A stretch of DNA of 7,150 nucleotides from an uncultured Collinsella sp. (GTDB lineage: Bacteria > Actinomycetota > Coriobacteriia > Coriobacteriales > Coriobacteriaceae), in the NCBI GenBank assembly GCA_937934355.1, contig CALGZY010000022.1, positions 1 to 7,150 of the forward strand, read 5' to 3'. Positions 1 to 5,777 of this stretch are shown here, one piece after another. Below the pieces are notes generated by a model, which was given only the letters and a program-made list of their open reading frames with translations, made no database searches and was not told the origin of the DNA. Made by a program: the position numbers and the translations under genes. How positions within the stretch are numbered: the first letter of the stretch is position 1; every line of letters begins with the position of its first letter.

Positions 1-198
1 CTGCCTCGGGGACTTACTGTACTGGCTATGTACCCATTGCCGTGCATTTAATCACCCGAATTCCCAAAGACCCGAATAACGACTGCTTGATACCGCATAC
101 CGAAGTCTCGCACTTTTCCGCGGCAAAGTGCGCTATAGGAAGGCGTCGACGGAGTTAATTATTCTCCTGGAAATTAGCTTTGACCTGCTAGTTTTACC
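1..198. other. Non-coding stretch at the window edge, no gene recognised
   Basis: No reading frame of convincing length or composition lies here. It may be the upstream region of a leftward gene beyond the window, or the far side of the intergenic gap. Two small structures are visible. The octamer ACCCGAAT occurs as a direct repeat at 54-61 and 70-77. A perfect 8-bp stem (CGCACTTT at 109-116 with AAAGTGCG at 125-132) encloses an 8-nt loop. The stem lacks a T-tract on either strand, so it does not look like a terminator. No tRNA arms or riboswitch core were recognised. Confidence 0.5.
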
Positions 199-239
199 AA
201 AATAGAAAAGCCGGGCTCTCCTATTTGGGAGACCCGGCC
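199..239 (-). terminator. Rho-independent terminator of the lipoprotein gene
   Basis: On the minus strand a GC-rich stem is formed by GCCGGG (+ strand 210-215) with CCCGGC (233-238). It continues as a TCTCC/GGAGA helix after a one-base bulge, with a short A/T-rich loop. On the minus strand the stem is followed at once by the T-rich run TTTTCTATTTT (+ strand 199-209). It lies about 65 bases downstream of the stop codon of the solute-binding lipoprotein, in the right orientation to end that transcript. Confidence 0.85.
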
Positions 240-304
240 ATGCGTGTTGAAACCGTGAAGAAGCGCCTTGTTCGGCGTATGGCAGACGCCACCCCTACCA
301 ATAA

Positions 305-1315
305 CTAGCTATTGAGCTTGTTGATGTCATCGTCGGTGATGGCGCCCTCCTGGCTAGACGACGGACTGTCGCCGTTGTTATCAGAGGCGTCGCCATCGGA
401 GGACTCGGCCTCGTTGGACGTGGAGTCGGATGCCTGCACATTGGCCCCCGAAACAGTCTTGGCGGTAAGGTCATAGGGCATTTGGCCATACCAGACGCAG
501 TGGACCGCCTCGAGCGTGCCGTCGACCGTGATGCCGTCGAGGGCATCACTCACGGCACGGCACAGCTCATCGTTAGAGCTAAGGCCTGCGACGCCAAGCG
601 TGGAGGGTGCCTCGAGCGTGCCGACATAGGAGATCTGGCTCATCAGGCGCGCGAGGTAACCACCGGCCGTGGAATCACAGATCACGTAATCGACCTCGCC
701 CGACTCGAGTGCCTCGAAGCACTCGTTGATGTTGGAGTAGGTCTTTTGGTTGGCGGTAATGCTCTGCTTAGCAAGCGCCTCCTGCGAGGCCGAGGACATC
801 TGGACACCCAGGGTAGACGTGTTAAGGGTATCGGTGGAAACGCTTAGCGACCCACCATCGCTGGTTTTACCGAACACAGAAGCGGCATCGTACAGGCAGG
901 TGCCGAGCGTGCTAACGTCCCCGTCTGTGGAGTTGATCTCGCCGATAAAGATATCGGCCTTTTTGTCGCCGAGCGCGGAACCTGCCGAGGACGCATCGAC
1001 AAAGGCGACCTTAAGGCCCATGCGGCTTGCGAGGGCGCGGGCGGCGTCAACCGCATATCCCGTGAGCTCGCCGTCGGCGCCTTGCATGGCCTGCGGCGCA
1101 TCGGAAGTATCGAGGGCGACCGTCAGGGTTCCGGGAGTGACCAGGGCATCGTCCGACACCGCCGGCGTGACGGTCTCGTACTCGATCTGGTCGATCGTGG
1201 GAGTCGTGAACGTAGACAGCGGGTTGAACGCGCATCCGCTCAGGCTCGAAACGGCGATGACCGCTGCGGTCCCAGCACCTAACCGAGCCGCGTGCATCAA
1301 GCTGCCCCTCACCAT
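305..1315 (-). CDS. Solute-binding lipoprotein, SBP family 3 type, with acidic C-terminal tail
   Basis: The predicted product is a 336-residue extracytoplasmic lipoprotein, probably binding a small polar solute such as an amino acid for an ABC importer; the ligand cannot be read from sequence. Residues 1-27 are a signal peptide with Arg3 and Arg11, a hydrophobic core, and the lipobox LSGC, so Cys28 would be lipid-modified. Residues about 62-285 resemble a type-3 periplasmic-binding domain: the opening strand TLTVALDTSD, then GELTGYAVDAARALASRMG, then a KADIFIG strand. Cysteines 140, 199, 213, 252 and 273 could form disulfides. Residues about 290-336 are a Ser/Asp/Glu-rich, probably disordered tail. 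The ATG at 1315 is chosen because AGGG (1324-1327) lies 8 nt upstream and the signal peptide starts there. A GTG at 1321 with AGAAGG 7 nt upstream is a near-equal alternative adding two residues. The frame extends to a TTG at 1489, but that would bury the signal peptide. No permease or ATPase gene is adjacent, so it appears to be an orphan binding protein. Confidence 0.8.
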   Translation of the reverse strand: MVRGSLMHAARLGAGTAAVIAVSSLSGCAFNPLSTFTTPTIDQIEYETVTPAVSDDALVTPGTLTVALDTSDAPQAMQGADGELTGYAVDAARALASRMGLKVAFVDASSAGSALGDKKADIFIGEINSTDGDVSTLGTCLYDAASVFGKTSDGGSLSVSTDTLNTSTLGVQMSSASQEALAKQSITANQKTYSNINECFEALESGEVDYVICDSTAGGYLARLMSQISYVGTLEAPSTLGVAGLSSNDELCRAVSDALDGITVDGTLEAVHCVWYGQMPYDLTAKTVSGANVQASDSTSNEAESSDGDASDNNGDSPSSSQEGAITDDDINKLNS

Positions 1316-1639
1316 GTCCACTACCCTGCCTTCTGTGTCGTATACAATCCGTGCGTTGCGCGGAATAACGGGTGTTCCCACCAGCTGACCTGGTATTTGA
1401 CCCCACACTTGCGCACCGGGGTGTTTGCTCGGGAGGCCGTAACCACCTTCACGACTGGCCCGCTCGCCCGCGAGGCGGTATTGCCCCAAAGAAAGTAGAA
1501 CGGACGGTGCGGCTTACATCTAGGACGCGCCATGATCGCGCCGCGCGCACGCGGTCGCTTACGTGGATCCCTTTGACCGCGTCTGTCTTGGACTAGGACG
1601 GGCATTTCGTCCGTCCGCAACCACAGCCTGGTAGGAACG
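1316..1639 (-). ncRNA. Long structured 5' leader of the lipoprotein gene (candidate)
   Basis: If the promoter at 1646-1674 is used, the lipoprotein mRNA has an untranslated leader of roughly 320 nt. Several local stems are visible. GGACGG (1596-1601) pairs with CCGTCC (1611-1616) across a 9-nt loop. ACGCGGTC (1549-1556) pairs perfectly with GACCGCGT (1575-1582) across 18 nt. A five-pair ACCCC/GGGGT stem occurs near 1400-1425. I could not match the leader to any riboswitch or T-box class I know, and no T-tract terminator stands before the gene. It may regulate expression, or the true start site may lie closer to the gene. Reading frames through it have no ribosome binding site or recognisable protein. 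Confidence 0.3.
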
Positions 1640-1645
1640 AAGCGC

Positions 1646-1674
1646 ATTATAGCTAAGTTCAAGCTATAGTTTAA
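1646..1674 (-). promoter_or_regulatory. Putative sigma-70-type promoter for the lipoprotein gene
   Basis: The minus strand carries a perfect TATAAT -10 box (+ strand 1646-1651). Upstream, after exactly 17 bases, is TTAAAC (1669-1674), a partial match to the -35 consensus. The surroundings are AT-rich compared with the flanks. It points toward the lipoprotein gene about 330 bases away, with no other gene between. Confidence 0.6.
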
Positions 1675-1746
1675 GGTTAGGGACGTTATTCGCATCGCGA
1701 GTACAGATTTCGCAGGTCGGAGCGGGCTATTCGTGACCCCATGAAG

Positions 1747-1793
1747 CCCGGAGCTCCCCCACGGGGAGCTCCGGGGCACCCGTCTCAGGGTGC
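1747..1793. terminator. Two adjacent strong stem-loops, possible terminator of the comF unit
   Basis: CCCGGAGCTCCCC (1747-1759) and GGGGAGCTCCGGG (1763-1775) form a perfect 13-bp stem with a 3-nt loop. Directly beside it GCACCC (1776-1781) and GGGTGC (1788-1793) form a second stem with a 6-nt loop. Transcripts leaving the comF operon on the minus strand would reach these after the 217-bp inverted-repeat element. Neither strand has a good T-tract after the stems (the minus strand continues CTTCATGG), so intrinsic termination is uncertain. They could instead be RNA-stability elements or the boundary of the neighbouring repeat. Confidence 0.4.
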
Positions 1794-1795
1794 CG

Positions 1796-2012
1796 TGTGC
1801 AAAAAACGGCAAATATGAGTACTGTTACCAATTTAGTAGCAGCGTATTACCGCCTCACGAGCCCTTTTTGAGTTCCGCACAGCCTGCTTGGCGCCAAGAT
1901 ATTCCACATTCGTTTATTATCTCTTCGCTGAATCCAGATTTTCGGCCCAAGTTTCTTTGTTTTTGCTGTCACTAATCTAGTAACAGTACTCATATTTGCC
2001 GTTTTTTGCACA
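1796..2012. repeat. 217-bp element with perfect 33-bp terminal inverted repeats (MITE-like)
   Basis: The left arm (1796-1828) and right arm (1980-2012) are exact reverse complements over 33 bases, starting TGTGCAAAAAACGGC and ending AGTACTGTTAC. Complementarity continues in pieces further inward: 1833-1837 with 1971-1975, and 1840-1843 with 1965-1968. The 151-bp interior is visibly AT-richer than nearby genes and contains the 12-bp palindrome CTTGGCGCCAAG (1887-1898), slightly off centre. No transposase is encoded and I see no clear target-site duplication at the ends. The layout fits a non-autonomous MITE or a palindromic intergenic repeat. It lies 34 bases after the nuclease-like gene, so read-through RNA could fold into a very long hairpin. 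Copy number cannot be judged from one window. Confidence 0.7.
1829..1995 (-). CDS. Small ORF starting inside the right repeat arm (doubtful)
   Basis: An ATG in the right arm (1993-1995 on the + strand) opens a 48-residue minus-strand frame beginning MSTVTRLVTAKTKKLG and ending with a TAA near 1849-1851. It is basic, with Lys/Arg clusters, and resembles no family I know. There is no Shine-Dalgarno sequence before the ATG; the upstream bases are the A-rich repeat arm. The frame stays open upstream to 2071. It is listed because the left arm also opens with MSTVT in the opposite direction. It may be nothing more than a by-product of the repeat; the outer boundary given here is generous. Confidence 0.12.
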
Positions 2013-2046
2013 GAGCATATAACAGACCCCCTATAAAGCCATAGTT

Positions 2047-3156
2047 TTACGCTGGCTTGAGCCCAAAGCACGCTCGGAGCGTATTCAGCAGAGCATCTTG
2101 CCTCTTTCGACGAGCCTCTACGCGATTCTGATATCGCTTACCCATACGCTGGTGGATGCGCCATGCGAGCGCTTCCATCGCTTCCATGTCGCGGAGCATT
2201 TCGTTGTTGACCGTCGCGACCTCGATTCCCATAGTAATCAAGCCCGTGTTGCGTTTTTCATCATGGATACGTCCCCTCCGGGAGGAATGACCCAGCTCAC
2301 CGTTGTATTCCAGGTCAAACCGGGCTGCCTCCTGATACGCATCGCAAACTGCATGCGGCATCCCCGAGATTGCCTGCGCGCGGTCATCGAACTCAATCTT
2401 GTAGTCGGTCTTAAAGGGACCGCAGGCAAATCCGCCATAGGAAAACGGAAGCGAAAACAGAGCGAGCATGATGCACTCCATGGGCGAGCGCAGGTTTTCT
2501 GACAAGTAGGGACACAGACGCTGCAGTTGTTTGGCCGCATTCCCCTTGCATACCGCGAGGTAATCTGCCAGACGATCGGGCGTCAGCACCGGCTCAACCT
2601 CAAAGTAGCCCACGTCTGCTGGCTGGTCCTTGTCCTTTGCAAGCTTATTCGTAACGGGCGAGGTGTAGGGAGGCAGATACTTCCCGCGATCACTCAGCGA
2701 AATCTTAGAGCACAGCTCCTGAGCCAGGGCAAATGCCTGGATGCAGCCGACCTCGCGCGCAACGGCAACACAAAGGGCCTCGGGAGATAGACTGTACACC
2801 CCCGGTTCCACCTCTAGAATCGAGCCGACGGGCAACCCGGAGCATACGGACCAGCTCACGCCAAGAATGCGGCGGCGCTGCGCTGCAGACCCTACCAGCA
2901 AGCACAAATCCTCTTGCACCTCGCTGCTTGCGGCCCCAATCCGCACCAAGTCGGGAAGATAGATGTCCTCGGTCGAGGGCGACGACGTGCGCAGCACACG
3001 GCGCTCTTCATCGGGATCGAGGTCCTTCCAGCTTATGTAGCCCATCTGCCGGCGCTCGGCGCGCATCATGCGTAGCGCCGAGGCGCCCGTCAGAATTACG
3101 GAAGCAGCCAGCTGCTCGCTTGCAGGCTTGCCACGCTGCCCGATCTTTATTGCCAT
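2047..3156 (-). CDS. Hypothetical protein with C-terminal DUF559/Vsr-like nuclease fold pattern
   Basis: The product is 369 residues, predicted cytoplasmic, with no signal peptide or membrane segment. The middle part (about 124-150), opening SPEALCVAVAREVG, resembles the region before the nuclease part in AbiEi-type and related proteins. The C-terminal part carries a restriction-endonuclease-like pattern: Glu227 in SPMECIMLALF, Asp272, then FDLEYNGELGH with Glu283 and His290, then Asp299, Arg302, Leu306 and MGIEVATV. The spacing of Asp272, Glu283 and His290 fits DUF559/Vsr-like PD-(D/E)XK folds, but Asn285 occupies the place where Asp or Lys is usual, so catalysis is uncertain. The ATG at 3156 is chosen over an upstream TTG (3174) because AGGGG (3165-3169) precedes it by 8 nt. 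That ribosome binding site overlaps the comF stop, leaving 11 nt between the genes, so the two are probably translationally coupled. The fold assignment is by eye; DNA binding, defence or a role in DNA uptake are all guesses. Confidence 0.7.
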   Translation of the reverse strand: MAIKIGQRGKPASEQLAASVILTGASALRMMRAERRQMGYISWKDLDPDEERRVLRTSSPSTEDIYLPDLVRIGAASSEVQEDLCLLVGSAAQRRRILGVSWSVCSGLPVGSILEVEPGVYSLSPEALCVAVAREVGCIQAFALAQELCSKISLSDRGKYLPPYTSPVTNKLAKDKDQPADVGYFEVEPVLTPDRLADYLAVCKGNAAKQLQRLCPYLSENLRSPMECIMLALFSLPFSYGGFACGPFKTDYKIEFDDRAQAISGMPHAVCDAYQEAARFDLEYNGELGHSSRRGRIHDEKRNTGLITMGIEVATVNNEMLRDMEAMEALAWRIHQRMGKRYQNRVEARRKRQDALLNTLRACFGLKPA

Positions 3157-3167
3157 CTGAACCACCC

Positions 3168-3974
3168 CTACCAAACGCGTGCGATAGCGAGGCCATCAAC
3201 GGCCGTGGCACCGGCGCGCTTGAGTTCCGCCGAAGCCGCTGCCATCGTCGCGCCCGTGGTGATAACGTCATCGATAAGCAGCAAGCGGCGGCCGTGCACG
3301 TCCTCAACCGTCTCGTACATGCCTTGGGCACGCTCGCGGCGCTCCTCACGACCGAGTTCGCGCTGGTCGCCATGCCCGTACTTGACGAGAGCATCGAGCA
3401 GGGGAACACCCGACAGCTCGCAAAATGGGCGCGCAATAGCCTCCATATGATCAAAACCACGCCGCCGAAACGCTGCCGCCGTCGCAGGCACAAACACCAC
3501 CGCATCCGCACCGGACAGCACACCTCCGTAGCGATCGGGCGCTACGACCTGGGCATGCAGGGCGGTGTCGTAGAGCAGCTCCGCCAGATACGGAGCCAGA
3601 CGTCGCTCGCCCGCATCCTTGTACGCTTTAATGATGCGCGGCAGCGGATGCGCATAGACGGCGCACGCCAGGCAGCGGTCGAGCGCCTCCGCCATTGCCG
3701 AGGACGTGCCCTCGACCGAACACTCAGTGCACAGCAAATCCCCAAACGGGGCGCCGCATCGGGTGCAGCTATGACGTGGGTCGATGAGCGTGAGCGCAGC
3801 CAGGCAGTCTTGGCAAATAAGCGCACCGGCGCGCTCGCAGCCGGCACATCGTGTTGGCGACAATGCCTCGAGCGCCTCGCGTGCCACCCGCTCGGCAAAC
3901 GGTAGCAATTCGTCCGCAAACGGTAGGGCACCGGCACCCTGCAGACAGCTCAATATGTTCAGATGGCTCTTCAA
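3168..3974 (-). CDS. comF: ComF family amidophosphoribosyltransferase-like protein
   Basis: This 268-residue protein matches the ComF/GntX family: cysteine zinc-finger pairs followed by a type I phosphoribosyltransferase domain. Cys43, Cys46, Cys54 and Cys57 form one zinc-binding set; Cys70, Cys73, Cys82 and Cys85 form another. The transferase part includes RRGFDH (171-176), the Gln/Arg-rich segment around 204-218, and the PRPP-binding loop LLLIDDVITTGATM (231-244) with Asp235 and Asp236. In naturally competent bacteria ComFC supports uptake of single-stranded DNA; the substrate of most family members is unknown. The start is a TTG at 3972-3974, supported by GGGAGGG 7 nt upstream. The first 35 residues before the zinc motif are longer than I expect, but no better start with a ribosome binding site is visible. 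It is followed by the nuclease-like gene in the same operon. No other competence gene is in the window. Confidence 0.9.
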   Translation of the reverse strand: MKSHLNILSCLQGAGALPFADELLPFAERVAREALEALSPTRCAGCERAGALICQDCLAALTLIDPRHSCTRCGAPFGDLLCTECSVEGTSSAMAEALDRCLACAVYAHPLPRIIKAYKDAGERRLAPYLAELLYDTALHAQVVAPDRYGGVLSGADAVVFVPATAAAFRRRGFDHMEAIARPFCELSGVPLLDALVKYGHGDQRELGREERRERAQGMYETVEDVHGRRLLLIDDVITTGATMAAASAELKRAGATAVDGLAIARVW

Positions 3975-3977
3975 GAC

Positions 3978-4013
3978 ACAACCCTCCCTACGTTCGGTCG
4001 CAGGGAGGGTTGT
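3978..4013 (-). promoter_or_regulatory. Hairpin enclosing the comF ribosome binding site, possible ricT terminator
   Basis: ACAACCCTCCCT (3978-3989) and AGGGAGGGTTGT (4002-4013) are perfect 12-base inverted repeats with a 12-nt loop. In the minus-strand transcript the second arm contains AGGGAGGG (complement of 3982-3989), which is the Shine-Dalgarno sequence 7 nt before the TTG start of comF. Folding would therefore mask the ribosome binding site. The same hairpin could end the ricT transcript, but the following bases TTGTGTCTTG are only weakly T-rich. Both roles are compatible with the sequence. Confidence 0.6.
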
Positions 4014-4025
4014 TGATTCGGCGCT

Positions 4026-4031
4026 ATGATA
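4026..4031 (-). promoter_or_regulatory. Weak -10-like box for comF
   Basis: The minus strand reads TATCAT here, which would start a leader of about 45 nt made up almost wholly of the RBS-masking hairpin. No acceptable -35 box at 16-18 bases is visible; the nearest TTGCCC is only 14 bases away. comF may instead be read from the ricT operon. Confidence 0.2.
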
Positions 4032-4048
4032 CCCCGATGCGCTCGGGG
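4032..4048 (-). other. Small GC hairpin between ricT and comF
   Basis: CCCCGA (4032-4037) pairs with TCGGGG (4043-4048) over a 5-nt loop, 29 bases after the ricT stop. It lacks a T-tract (the minus strand continues TATCATAGC), so it is a poor intrinsic terminator alone. Together with the larger hairpin at 3978-4013 it could attenuate read-through from ricT into comF. Confidence 0.4.
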
Positions 4049-4076
4049 CAAGGCGGGCTAAATCCGCTCGCGGGTG

Positions 4077-5777
4077 TTATTCGCCGGCGGGCGGTTGTGG
4101 TGCGGACGAAGACGGGGTCGAGCCCTCGCCACCATCCTGGCGCGGCTTGCGGGAACGACGACGGCGACGGCGCTTTTGACCCTGGTCGGCCGAGCCCTCG
4201 CCACCGCGATCCTCACGCGGCTCGCGCTCGTCGCGAGCGGCGCCACGCGAAGCCTTGGCAGCCGCTCCCCCGCCATCTCCGGGACGACGGCGCGTGACCT
4301 TGACCTCGCCATCCGAGACCTGATCGGCCACGGAGGGCACTGAGGGCTTCTGTTGCGCGCCCGAGGAATGGCGACGGCGCGGACGCGGCGCGCGCTCCTC
4401 CTCGCCACGTGACTTGCCGCCCTTGTCGGCAGGCGCATCGGAGGCCGAGGCGCCCTTGGAAGCGGCACCGGCCTCGCGAGCAGCTGCGGCGCGGAAGGCG
4501 TCCTCGCGCTCCTCGCTCGACAGATGACGGCGGCGGCGACGTGTGGGGTTCATGCCACCGCCGCGATTCTGCTGCTGGGGCTGCTGAGCCTCGCGCTCGC
4601 GGGAAGCGTTCTTGCCTGCGGGAGCGACCTCGCCGGCATCGCCCGAACCCGAGCGCTTGCGACGACGACGGCCACCGGCGGCCTCCTCGGCCTCGGGTGC
4701 CTCGGCCTTGCCGCGGCCCTTTCCGCGGCCACGGCCCTCGCCCTGACCCTGACCGGCGCGAGCATCGGATTCGGCATCGCGACGACGGCGCTTGGGCATC
4801 GACGTGCCGGCCAGACGGTCGGCACTCGACAGGCCATCGCCCACGTCGACGCCGTTCTCGCGATCGAGCTCCATGAGCGCCAGGCGCATCTCGGGCGACT
4901 CGATGCGCTCGAGCACGTCGCGCGTCACGCAGTCGGGGCGGCAGTTGCAGCCCTGCTCGGCGGCCTTCTTTTTGCAGCCCTCCGAGCACGTCATATCGGC
5001 TAGGTTGGCCTTAAAGACTTTGCCGTTCTCCAGGCGCAGCACCAGCTGCTCACGCGGCGTGTCATACTCCTGGATACGCGCCTTGCCAAGCGGCGTATCG
5101 ATGAGCGTCTTCTTTTTGGGCGCACGGCTCTTAAAGTCCTTGTAGGCCTCGAACTCGTAGCGCAGGCAGCACATCAGACGACCGCACACGCCGCTGATCT
5201 TGGAGGAATTGAGCGGCAGGTCTTGCTCTTTTGCCATGCGAATCGAGACGGGCTCAAACTGTCCGCCAAAGCGCGTGCAGCAGAGTTCCTGTCCGCACTG
5301 GGCATAGCCGCCCACCAGGCGGGTCTCGTCGCGCACGCCGATCTGGCGCATGTCGACGCGAATGTGCAGCGTCGAGGACAGATCCTTGACGAGCTGGCGA
5401 AAATCGACGCGCTCCTCGGCCGCAAAGTAGAACACGGCCTTCTCGCCGCCAAACAGGTACTCGACGCCCACCGGCTTCATCTCGAGGTCGAGCTCCTTGA
5501 CCAGGCGGCGGAAGTCGACCATGGCCTCGTCGCCCTGGATGGCCAGGTCGTCGGCAAGCTGGAGGTCGATGTCGCTCGCCACGCGCAGCACGGGCTTGAG
5601 CGGCTGACCGATCTCGTCTTGCGGCACCTCAAAGGGATCGGCCGTGACCAGGCCAATCTCGGTTCCGCGCTCGGTGGAGCAAATGGCATAATCGGCCTCG
5701 AGGATATCCAGATCCTGCGGATCGAACCACAGGTCGCGCGAGGCGTAGGTAAACTTAACGGGTACGACTAACGGCAT
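4077..5777 (-). CDS. ricT: RicT-like PSP1-family Fe-S protein with long Arg-rich tail
   Basis: The 566-residue product has the PSP1 core of RicT (YaaT) at about 1-260. In Bacillus, RicT joins RicA and RicF in an Fe-S complex that affects Spo0A phosphorylation and RNase Y-dependent mRNA maturation. The family cysteines are present: CGQELCC (161-167) and GVCGRLMCCLRYE (197-208). A second cysteine group follows, at 264, 268, 277, 279 and 283, which I do not recall in Bacillus RicT. Residues about 325-566 form a low-complexity, probably disordered tail. Its arginine clusters are at 330-333, 370-375, 413-417, 465-469, 496-498 and 535-546, mixed with Gly, Ala, Glu and Gln, and could bind RNA. Bacillus RicT is about 275 residues, so this is roughly double. 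The ATG at 5777 has AGGAAGG (5785-5791) 7 nt upstream and overlaps the holB stop by 10 bases, implying translational coupling. Core identity is secure; the role of the tail is inference. Confidence 0.93.
   Translation of the reverse strand: MPLVVPVKFTYASRDLWFDPQDLDILEADYAICSTERGTEIGLVTADPFEVPQDEIGQPLKPVLRVASDIDLQLADDLAIQGDEAMVDFRRLVKELDLEMKPVGVEYLFGGEKAVFYFAAEERVDFRQLVKDLSSTLHIRVDMRQIGVRDETRLVGGYAQCGQELCCTRFGGQFEPVSIRMAKEQDLPLNSSKISGVCGRLMCCLRYEFEAYKDFKSRAPKKKTLIDTPLGKARIQEYDTPREQLVLRLENGKVFKANLADMTCSEGCKKKAAEQGCNCRPDCVTRDVLERIESPEMRLALMELDRENGVDVGDGLSSADRLAGTSMPKRRRRDAESDARAGQGQGEGRGRGKGRGKAEAPEAEEAAGGRRRRKRSGSGDAGEVAPAGKNASREREAQQPQQQNRGGGMNPTRRRRRHLSSEEREDAFRAAAAREAGAASKGASASDAPADKGGKSRGEEERAPRPRRRHSSGAQQKPSVPSVADQVSDGEVKVTRRRPGDGGGAAAKASRGAARDEREPREDRGGEGSADQGQKRRRRRRSRKPRQDGGEGSTPSSSAPQPPAGE

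Noticed and set aside
84..105. Text resembling a 16S rRNA segment (TGATACCGCATA)
   Set aside because: The match is a dozen bases with no surrounding rRNA sequence; chance.
180..208. A TTGACC box followed by TAGAAA on the + strand
   Set aside because: The -10 match is poor and falls in the terminator T-tract region of the opposite gene; no + strand gene follows.
750..1388. A 212-residue + strand frame over the lipoprotein gene
   Set aside because: Antisense to a gene with a clear signal peptide and binding-protein pattern; composition typical of a shadow frame.
1316..1489. N-terminal extension of the lipoprotein to a TTG at 1489
   Set aside because: It would place 58 residues before an obvious signal peptide and lipobox, and no Shine-Dalgarno precedes the TTG.
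1549..1600. CCAAGACAG on the minus strand, reminiscent of the ribosomal L10 leader
   Set aside because: The partner motif CCTGCCGAGG is missing and the downstream gene is not rplJ.
1321..1812. A 163-residue minus-strand frame upstream of the lipoprotein gene
   Set aside because: It runs through stem-loops and the promoter, has no ribosome binding site and no recognisable domain.
1790..1975. A 61-residue + strand frame across the inverted-repeat element
   Set aside because: It begins in the stem-loop region, lacks a ribosome binding site and has no family resemblance.
2733..3905. A 390-residue + strand frame
   Set aside because: It spans antisense across both the nuclease-like gene and comF, which have strong family evidence. 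Its Arg/Ser/Pro-rich product matches no family.
4524..5003. A hydrophobic + strand frame of 159 residues that looks like a membrane protein
   Set aside because: It lies entirely antisense to ricT, and its Ala/Leu/Thr-rich make-up is the mirror of the GC-rich Arg/Gly/Glu codons on the other strand. No ribosome binding site was noticed.
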